Shown here in pieces: positions 30,608-39,700 of a stretch of 60,482 bases of DNA (position 1 is the first letter of the stretch; the number at the start of each line of letters is the position of its first letter). The notes below the pieces were generated by a model. The model had not been told where the DNA came from. It worked only from the letters and a program-made list of their open reading frames with translations, and ran no database searches. The DNA is from a virus. The stretch is taken from positions 1 to 60,482 of the IMG/VR virus record IMGVR_UViG_3300042401_001867, one strand, 5' to 3'. Position numbers and translations under genes: made by a program.

Positions 30608-32630
30608 TTTTTCCACCTTTTAACATTTCGACGATGCTCCTCTTGCTATTTGAAAGGGTCTCAAGTCTGTTTTCGAACAACTTTTCAATTATTGAAAGGT
30701 GGGTTTTTTCTCCAGGCGACAGGCCATCTCTCTCGAATCTTCTTCTTAACTCGTTCATCTTGAATGAACGTGCTCGCTTCAGAAGTGATTCAATGTATTT
30801 TCTGTAAGCAATCTGCTGGTCCTGCTTGAGCTGATTGTAATATTCTGAATAGCCAGGACCACCTACTCCTTGATAGAACTCATCAACGGTCATCCTCGTG
30901 CGCTTTGCTATCTCTATCTTGCTTAACTCAATTAAGCCTGATGTCGTATTTTGAGCGAGCATCGGAGAAATACCCTCGGGTGTTTCTAGGGGGTATATGG
31001 AAGAATTAGGCCTATCTCTTTGGTCAGTCAAGAAGTCAGAAATCATTATTCTTGCAACGTCTTCTGGTTTGAGTTCTGAGAATTTTGCGTCAGGCCTGAA
31101 TTTCGAACCCTTCAGTGCTGTCTCGACATCTTCCCTTAAATACGGTCTCTTGTCTGATGGTTTCGATGCAAAAATTACGTCTGGTGACTGCATGCCCAGA
31201 TGCTGCTGTAGGTCTGAGGCAAATCGTTCTGCGATGTGTTGGTACTTATTGGGAGATGAGTATAGAAAATATTTGTTTTCCCCAACAGTGATTAGCGACT
31301 GATTATTCGCAAGCCTTCTTGTCTGTATCATTTTGCTGTCAGCGAGAAGTTTTGGCATTATCTCCGGTGACACCAATGAGAGGGAACCTCCCGTGGAGAG
31401 GTGTTCGATTGCCGCATCAAGTGATGTTATTTTTTTACCATCTTGCGCATTCGATAATGACTCGCGAGATACTGTGCCACTTTCACCGACGGGTTTCTTG
31501 GCCTTCATCTTTCCAGAGAAAGCTTGGGAGGCCCATCTTTGCTTTCCATTTACTATTTCATTTGGATTTTTTATACCGATAAAATTTTCGCTGTACCGTA
31601 TTCCGTCGCCAGTTTCATCTGCAACCATTTTCAATCGTGACGCAGGGTCGTTTGTTTGACTGGACTCAATTGCCGTATTTACCGTTCTGCCGAGCTTTCT
31701 TCTTTCGCCAACAGAAAGTTTCCGCGCCTTTTCAAGGGTGAGAGTAGAGCCACCTGGCATAACGTAAACCAATGAACGGACTCCGGTATTGGAAAGTAAT
31801 CCCAATTCATCGTTACCTATGTCTGCAGGGGACTTGGCAGACAAGATGTATGTTGCGCCTTCCATGTCTCTGTTGTCCGGTATTGCTCTAAGCACCTTCG
31901 GTGGAACGACCGGTTCCAGAACGAACCCGTCTCTTCTGACCATTCTGTTGGCCTTGCCATCAAACCCGCCTATTTCGGAGACCATGTTTTTTACTTGTTC
32001 TGCAGCCGAACGTGGATTGTCGAGTGAAACCTTTGGTATCTGTGGTTTTCTTGAATCAATCAAGTTTCCAGGAATGTCTCCACCAGTAATTGGTTTTCCT
32101 GTTACTGGTTTTGGTTGCGCGCTACCCCTTGCGGCCCTGAGCAGGGCGGCCGCAATCATTCTCAACGGAGATGGGATATCGAATAGTTTTGCCCCACATG
32201 TCGAAAGACGTGAGTCGGTAAATCTTCCACCGTATTGATATCCTTCTGGACATCTGTAGCCACGATTCTGCCCTGGCTTTGAACCACCGACACCACCCGG
32301 CTTGCCTGGAGTGAGTGTTCTATAGATTGCCGAGCGAACCGGGGAGCGCAATGGGTCAGAATCACCAGGTATGGCAAGACTGGCAAGAGTAGAACCAATC
32401 CTTGATGCTTTTGTTTGTATCTCTATAGAGTCAAACGCGCTCTTTCGTTGAATTCTGTCGGTGCCATTTCGCTTTGACAAAGCCTTGAATGAAACAACAT
32501 TCTCTAAAAGCTTTAACTTTGAACGCGCAATATTGTGCAGGTTCTTTGCATCGATATCTGCAATTACAATTCGCACCACTACAACGCTACGTTCTGGGCA
32601 GCACGGCAATGAGCCGTTAATATCACTCAT
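30600..32630 (-). CDS. virion-operon protein with CPxGxxxGGRFTD motif, 676 aa
   Basis: Start at ATG 32630 overlapping the previous stop by 8 bases; a longer frame from 32732 is an overlap artefact. About residue 120-150 holds RCPEGYQYGGRFTDSRLSTCG, whose C-P-x-G...FTD...C form recurs in the 33708-42398 giant. The C-terminal half has KYQHIAERFASDLQQHLG, DVARIMISDFLTDQRDRPNSS and LAQNTTSGLIELSKIEI; the D-x-L-x-D-x-R-D-R block resembles the catalytic loop of HipA/PI3-kinase-like folds, a weak but testable idea. No LSSG site was seen. Probably a virion protein. Confidence 0.6.
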   Translation of the reverse strand: MSDINGSLPCCPERSVVVVRIVIADIDAKNLHNIARSKLKLLENVVSFKALSKRNGTDRIQRKSAFDSIEIQTKASRIGSTLASLAIPGDSDPLRSPVRSAIYRTLTPGKPGGVGGSKPGQNRGYRCPEGYQYGGRFTDSRLSTCGAKLFDIPSPLRMIAAALLRAARGSAQPKPVTGKPITGGDIPGNLIDSRKPQIPKVSLDNPRSAAEQVKNMVSEIGGFDGKANRMVRRDGFVLEPVVPPKVLRAIPDNRDMEGATYILSAKSPADIGNDELGLLSNTGVRSLVYVMPGGSTLTLEKARKLSVGERRKLGRTVNTAIESSQTNDPASRLKMVADETGDGIRYSENFIGIKNPNEIVNGKQRWASQAFSGKMKAKKPVGESGTVSRESLSNAQDGKKITSLDAAIEHLSTGGSLSLVSPEIMPKLLADSKMIQTRRLANNQSLITVGENKYFLYSSPNKYQHIAERFASDLQQHLGMQSPDVIFASKPSDKRPYLREDVETALKGSKFRPDAKFSELKPEDVARIMISDFLTDQRDRPNSSIYPLETPEGISPMLAQNTTSGLIELSKIEIAKRTRMTVDEFYQGVGGPGYSEYYNQLKQDQQIAYRKYIESLLKRARSFKMNELRRRFERDGLSPGEKTHLSIIEKLFENRLETLSNSKRSIVEMLKGGKNA

Positions 32631-33276
32631 AATCACCACCGCAGCACTCAGCTGACTTACGTTCAGATGGGGTTGAATACTTAACGGTTTCGCCAGTTTC
32701 GTCTTCCCCTTCCATTTCCCAGTTGTCGTCATTCCTTAAAAATTCAGCGAACTTTGGTTCCATTTCGATGAAGTCACGGAGAACACTGAATGCATGAAGT
32801 ATGTCTGATTCAGTAATAACATCCTTTGGCTTTTTCGAATCAGCGCCCTTGAATTCGTGAAAGAAAACATCTTCCTCGTTTAGCGAATCGCTCAATGACT
32901 TTTTTGTTGTTCGTTTTGCCGCACGGCTGAGGTGACTGGAAAACTCCATGTTTGTCCAGTTTTCCTTTCGCAGTTTACCGCGGCAGTTCTTCATGCCTGG
33001 ATGATGGCACCCCTCGTTTGGCCAAAGACCAGTTGTTTCGTGATGCAGCCACGCGCAGATGTTATTGAGTGGATAGAGCTCTGGATGGTCGGCAAGGATT
33101 ACTCTGCAACGACGAAATCCGCCTGGCTTGCGCATGATTGGTCGCCAGTAGCGCAAAAGGCGCTCAAGGTTGCCCCTCCGTGGACCATAACCGCGAAGGA
33201 TGTCTCCTGAGATTATTTCCTGTGGAATAATACCGCCAAGAGGGTCAGCCTTAATTACATTGTCATCAAAATCCAT
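32623..33276 (-). CDS. conserved phage head-operon protein, 217 aa
   Basis: Start at ATG 33276 (MDFDDNVIKADPLGG). The block LLRYWRPIMRKPGGFRRC, then CAWLHHETTGLWPNEGCHH is highly distinctive and, as I recall, conserved in actinophage proteins next to capsid genes; its role is unknown. The Cys/His-rich centre could bind zinc. The C terminus has ECCGGD. It overlaps its neighbours at both ends. Confidence 0.65.
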   Translation of the reverse strand: MDFDDNVIKADPLGGIIPQEIISGDILRGYGPRRGNLERLLRYWRPIMRKPGGFRRCRVILADHPELYPLNNICAWLHHETTGLWPNEGCHHPGMKNCRGKLRKENWTNMEFSSHLSRAAKRTTKKSLSDSLNEEDVFFHEFKGADSKKPKDVITESDILHAFSVLRDFIEMEPKFAEFLRNDDNWEMEGEDETGETVKYSTPSERKSAECCGGDYE

Positions 33277-33706
33277 GTTCACGGCTTCCCTGCTCTTCTC
33301 TTGTGGAATTGTCCACCTTATAATCTATCATTTTAATGAGACTCTTGTTATTCATAAAGTCAATAGCGCGAGAGTTCTTCTTTTCTATCTTTGTTTTTGT
33401 TTCGCCAACTGTTGACAATGGATTTATCCCGTCAAGAATCGATTCATCGACTTCTTTTTCCTTCTTGATAAATGTTTCGAACCATTTGCCTTTTGTTGGG
33501 TCTTTAGGCGCATCCCAGAGAGAGCGATGAAACTTTGTGTTTCTTATCTTTTTTAAATCTTGAGCTTTTGAAGCCCATGAGAAAAAATGAACCTTGACAG
33601 TGGAACCGTCCCCCCTCACAATCGCGCCGTCCTTCTGTCCAGCTTTGGCCTCGATGTCGTAATAAACCTTATTCCCATCAAACGTTCCAACGAGTATCGC
33701 CTTCAT
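33266..33706 (-). CDS. hypothetical head-operon protein, 146 aa
   Basis: Start at ATG 33706 (MKAILVGTFDGNKVYYD), one base after the stop of the giant upstream gene. Beta-rich first half with GDGSTVKVHFFSW, then a basic segment KKIRNTKFHRSLWDAPKDPTKGKWFE. No family recognised. Confidence 0.6.
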   Translation of the reverse strand: MKAILVGTFDGNKVYYDIEAKAGQKDGAIVRGDGSTVKVHFFSWASKAQDLKKIRNTKFHRSLWDAPKDPTKGKWFETFIKKEKEVDESILDGINPLSTVGETKTKIEKKNSRAIDFMNNKSLIKMIDYKVDNSTREEQGSREHGF

Positions 33707-33707
33707 G

Positions 33708-36700
33708 TCAATCGACCACCAAATCGAGTTGTTGGCCTTTTCTGATGCTGTCAAGCGTTGACTTTAATTCTGCATCAATTTCGGCGTCGATTGCTTTCTT
33801 CAGTATCTCATCAACTCGTGCGTTTTGATTTGCAGTTTTGTCGTATGAGCGTGGATTCTCGATATTGATTCCTTGTGGGTGGGCGAACTTGACGTAACCA
33901 ATACCCATTCCCTCGTACTGTTCTTTTATCTTTTTTGCAGTACGGTACTCTTTGAGCTTGGTCATGCTTGCTGTATTTATTGGTTTTCCTCCAGACATTG
34001 AGTAAAAGTATGCAATCTCTTCTGGGGTGAATCCAAGCTTTTCAAGTTTTGATTTCATTGAGTTTTGACTTACAACATCTGATATATCTTCGGATTCTGC
34101 AATCTTTGAAACTTTTGAATACGGATAATGTATACCTTCTACTTCGTTCTTTTTGAAACCGCCGAGTATTTGTGCCTCAAACGGCTCATGCCCTCTTGCT
34201 CCGGAGTCAACCATTCCAACTGGGGACATCTTCCCGTTCTCGTCACGTGAAGCACCAACCGATGAAAAGTTCTTGTCCATTTTTGCGCCAAGCAAATGGA
34301 GCATGGCTTCTGTGTTTTGCTCCTTCGAAGAGATGCCGTCAGCATTGAACAGGGCATCAGCAATGTCGTCAGCGTCTGAGGAGTTCATCGAAACAGGCCT
34401 GTGCGCTGACTGAAGGGCTTCGCCGCGACCGTATGAAGTTCTGTCTGACACCTCTGGCTTGAGAATCACTTCAATTTCGCCAAGGGCCGTAAGTCCGTCT
34501 CCAACAACGTCGGTATCGCCAATCTCGAATATTGCATCACTACCAATATTGCCTTTTCCTGATGCCGCAATTTGTCTCTTCTTTTCTTCGTTGTGTGAAC
34601 GGTGCACTACATAACCGCTGACAGGTTTAGCCGAGTTTGGGGTTGATTTACTAATACCAATCCTGCTGTTGTATTCACCCCTGAATGCGTCAGCAGAGCG
34701 GCCGGCTCTTTTTCCAGAACTAAATGGGTCACTGAAGTCATCAAACTCTGTCTTTGCTGGTTCGTAGGTGTTGTCGTCGCTTCCACTAAATGAATCAGTT
34801 GCAGATTTACTATTTTTGCCTCTCCTAAATCTTTTTCCAATTTTTTCGCGAGCCGAGTCGACAACCTCGCCAGCGTTGGTAACAAATTCGCTCCCTGAGG
34901 CACGGATAACATCGCCGAATTCATCAAGTCTCTGCATGTTCTCGTCTGTCGCTACTCGCTCGTCAATGAAATCAGATGCAACCGACCAAGCATCTGCAAG
35001 CTTGTCGACAACTGGGTCGGGCAAGCCATTGGGGGCCACCCTGTTTACAGCCTGCATCGCTACGTCCATTTGTTGCTGCGTTATCTTTCCTCTTTGAACA
35101 GCTTCCTCTAAACCTCGCTCTGCGATTTCTCTTCCAGCTCTCCTGGATACATCCACAGCAAGCGCTGTTGCGAAACCAGCAGGCCCACCAGCAGCAAGAG
35201 CACCAGCCATATTCATGCCGTACTTAACGCGTTCGCGGGTATCTTCGTCTGCTCCTGAGCGCTTTAGAACTGCGTCCAAGACTCTTCCAGTTGCACGACC
35301 GCCAGCAATACCTGCGACTCTCTGTGTTCTACTTGTACCGCTTCTCGCTCCAGAGGACAATCGTCCAGAATCAGAACCAGTACCACCGGCAAACAGCTCT
35401 CCAAGTTCGCTCAACTTGGATGAGTGATTGATTTTTTCTGAACCGATGTTGTATTTTTCTGCCAATGAGAGCATTAATCTGCCGTGACCACGACGGTGGT
35501 AATCCTCTGGGACGAGTACGTCCGAGATGGTTAGCTTGTCTTGATTGCCGAGCTCTCCGCGAATGTCAGTTCTTGCGTAAAGGACCCCAACCTGCGTTCC
35601 GTTTGACCTCATTCTTACCGTGACGTTCTGTACCTCTCTGTCATCAAATCGGGTCTCCAATTCTGATTCTATTGATACCTTTATTGCGTCCCCGTTTTTG
35701 TCTTTTACAGTCAGCTGTACGTCTCTGCTTTTAATGCGATTCGATTCTTTGGAAACAGATAGCTTGTCTTTGTCTACCGCTACGGAAACTGAATTAATGT
35801 CGAGTTTGACTCTATTCTTTTCGATTCTGTCAATTACGCTGTTTATATAGTCCCAACGACGACCACCAGAACGTTCAGCATCGCCTACGGTTGAGTATGG
35901 GGTCAGGTCTCTATTGATAACCTTCAACAAATCATCATTGACGGACATTCTTGCTTTTGGTAGTTTACTGCTGGCATAGCCAGTACTACCATTCTTTTTT
36001 AGCAGTTCAAGAGTCTCCCCTTCTGAAGCAACCACTCCAACGTCATAGAAATTGATTTTTGTTAAGTCATCAATATCGTTGAGTATTGTTGCGATTCTCT
36101 TAAATTCTGGAACATCGTAGTAATTATCTATCGACTCATACGTGTCACCCTTATTGAACCATCCTCCTCTATCGATAAATCGTTTGAACTCCCTATCAAA
36201 TATCAAATCCGATTTTCCAACACCAAAAATTGGATACCATTTACCTGTTGGATTTTCTTTCCCGCCTTTACCAGTGCTCTGATAGAACGGTATTCTTATT
36301 CCGTTTACGTCAACTAAGACCATGGGTCTTCCAGCAACTGAAAAAATTGGCGACTTTATCTCTTTGCCTGTTTCTGAATCAATCAAATCTACTTCTGCTA
36401 TTTGCAAATCCAGATTCCTCAAATATTTTTCTGCATCACTAACTTTTTGAAGTTGTATTTTTCTTTTTTTCAGCGAAACCCTTGCACCTGATGAAAGTTT
36501 TACTGATGAGGAATTAGAATCGCTAAGCGGTTTTCCTCTACGAGCACCGAGGACTGAAGCGGGCGTTACTTCGCGTCCTTCTCTTTCCAAACGTATTGCT
36601 CGAGCCATGAGGGCATTGGTTGCCTTTCCCCACTCATTTCGTTTTGCATCCTCGCTGGTCAGCGGGTTGTATCCTCCCTTGGGGGCAGAAACACTAAATA

Positions 36701-39700
36701 TTGGTTTAACTTTTCCAAGTATTTGCTTTTCCCCAAGCGAACGAGGACCGAGGTCGCTCGATATGACAGAAGTGTCGGTGACGAGGTAGGCAGAACCCCT
36801 AAGGGTCCTCATCCATCTATCCAGGAATTCCCTATCCTTGACATCGTCATACTGTGGGCGTTGGCGCAACTTAGCCTCTACTTCGGTTCTGTATGTTGCA
36901 ATATCTTTCGGAATAACCGAGCCAGCATTTCTACCAAAGTAACCATCCGTATTGACGGGTTCAGATGCCGGATAAGCACTGACAAAACCAAATTTTCCCG
37001 CGCCTTGTACCGCTTCAAGGGTCTGCTCGTTGTTCTTTATTTGTGGTTTAAGTGACTCTAACTCAGAGTTTATCTTAGACAATGCCCCAGCGCTGCTCAT
37101 CCGGGTTATGTCGTATGCAATTCCTTCCTTAAATCCGACCGCACCCAGACTGGTTGTATCGACGTCCAGCAATTTATTGAGAAACGCTGCTTCAAGCGCG
37201 TCTTTCGGTGTGTAGGTTTTTTCGCCTTCGTTGAAGGACTTCAGTATTGATTCGGAAGACGTCAATGACTCCTTCAGTCTGTCGTTATCTCTTTTTAGAT
37301 TGGATATTTGGTTTTGATTTAACGCACCCGTATTTCCAACCCCGCCCACGGCACCCAACTCCTCGCCACCAGTGGTCTTGGATGGGTCCAATACACCTCC
37401 ATCAAGTTCTGATTGACCGACATGTACAACAGAACTCCCATAATCTTCTGGCGCTAGCTGTTCGTACTCATCAAGGAGAAGCTGAAAATCATCCGGAGTG
37501 ATGTCTTCAATATCTAGCGTATTTTGTTGCGCACGAACTTCTTTTGTTTTTGCAAGATGTTCAGCAAGAACAATTTCTTTTTTAGACCTATCGAGTTTTT
37601 CTTCTGCCAAATTCACCAAAAACTCTACACTTCCAAATCTTTTTTCTATTTCTTCTTTGGTTATGTTTACTGGTGGTGTATCTGCATCGAACTTTCCGAT
37701 ATCCCTTTTCCAATCAGGATGGTTGGTTATAACCACCCCAAATTCTTCGCCCCTCCATTCCCCAGTTCTTTCTAGAACATCAAGTGCTTTCTCTAGATTA
37801 GCAACTCTTTCCTTGGCTTTAACGGAGCGTTCTTGCAGTTCCGCGAGATTCGACTCAGCAGTGGGGAATGTCTGAGGAGAGTCGCTTCTTTTTCCGGAAG
37901 AAAGACCAGGAGAGGAACGCCTAGTCGCTGGATTAAGCCTTCTCTCAAGTCTTCTTCCAATTGCTCCACTCTCTAGAACGATGTCATCTGTTTCGGTTGG
38001 TAGCAGTTCTCCATCGTTGGCAAACTTCGTAAGTTGACTCTCAGTCATTCTGACACGAGGACGCTTGTCTACACCGGCATGGAATTCCGAAGCAGCGTCT
38101 TCGATATCTTTAATCAATGCTTCAGGTGACTTTCTTGCTATTTCGTTAGCAACGGCAGGGTCTAGAGAGTCCCTTGACATGTCGTTCGTTACCTCGGTAG
38201 GGCTCTCGCCAGCAAGAATCTTCTTTAGGTCACCCATCGCGATTTGCGCCCTACTTGTTCTAACTTCTTTTCTTTGCTCGCGTGTCTGCGGAATACCAAG
38301 AACCTCGCGCCCTGAAGTCGGGTCGGACGAGGAACCTGATGAAGTCTTGTAAGGAGCTTTCTTCTTTGAGCCAGACTTATGGTCAGGGTCAAAGTCCGCA
38401 GGTTTTGGGAGGCTCGAAATGTTTTCGCCACGCTTAGCAAGCTCTTCATCAATCGACCTTAGCGTCGCCCTGTCTTGTCCTTGAAATCCTCTCGGGTCAT
38501 TCGCGTAGTCTGGGTCAAGGAGGCTTCTGTACACAGCAGCTCTCCTGTTAACCAACTCATCGACAGTCATGTTGCTCTTAAGCTTCGCCATTGCGCGACC
38601 AGTTTTAGGGTCAACTTCGTCCGGCTTGATGTCTGCCTCGTCTGGCTGGATGAGGGGAGTCTTAACCAACTCTGCGACATAATCCTCGGACGGTGGCTCG
38701 CCAAACGAACCGCCAGCCTTAATTACTTCACGCTTTATTTCTGTATTCTTTTCTTCGATTTCCACTTCTCGTTTTGGTTTTGACCCAGTAGATGGCATGC
38801 CATTTTCTCTGCGTTTTGCAACGTATTTATTAGATACTCTGTCAATCTTCTTTTTCGTTCCCTTGGCGTTTTGGGAAGCACCAGGACCCTCTTCCCCAAT
38901 CGAGAACGAGACTCTGTCGAGCACATCAATAACGTTGTCTTGTTCCTGGACTCTGACGACAATGGTTCCGTCGGGTCTTGTGTCTACGACCCTCAACTTC
39001 CCAGGTGGGATGGTCAGCAAACCCTCTTCGCCAAGTGGAGTTTCTCGTGTTCCGAAAAGCCCTCTGTCCCCTTTCGATACCTGAACTATGACGCGGCTCT
39101 TTTCTTTTCCCTTCCTGGTCAGAATTTCGCCATTCCCATCACGCACTTCGCCCGGCTTATGGGGAGATTCTTCGCTAATTATTCTTCCCGTTAGCAAGCC
39201 AGGGTTGTCGAGGTTTTCTTCAATAAGTTTAAATCCGTTTTTGACATCAAAAAACATTTCTGCTTCTATCTCCATGTCGTCCGGAATACTTGACTCATCC
39301 ATTGCTTCCATTACTGGAATGAGTGTGCGCTCAATTTTGTCTTCTAGCGTTGCCGATTCACTCTCTGGGGATAAGTCGCCAGCACTCCGCTGAGCCCTTC
39401 TGTATTTTCTGTTTATGTTTTTTACGGCAGAAACGCTTGAATCCGGGTCAAGAAGATTTGCGATGTCCGACTGAGCAGGGTCGCCAAGCCTCTCGACAGC
39501 TTTAATCTCATCTGCAGTCATCAAAACTGCATTTTCTTTTTGCATCTTTTTTGCATATTTGGCTGCGGCGCTATCAGATTTTACTTTCTTGGTCTTCTTT
39601 ATCGCTTGTTGTCTTGGCGGATTTACAATCTCGTCAATTCGCGTATCAAGTTCTCTTCTTTTCTTCGACCACTCTTTAGCGTCTTCAGGATTTCCGAATC

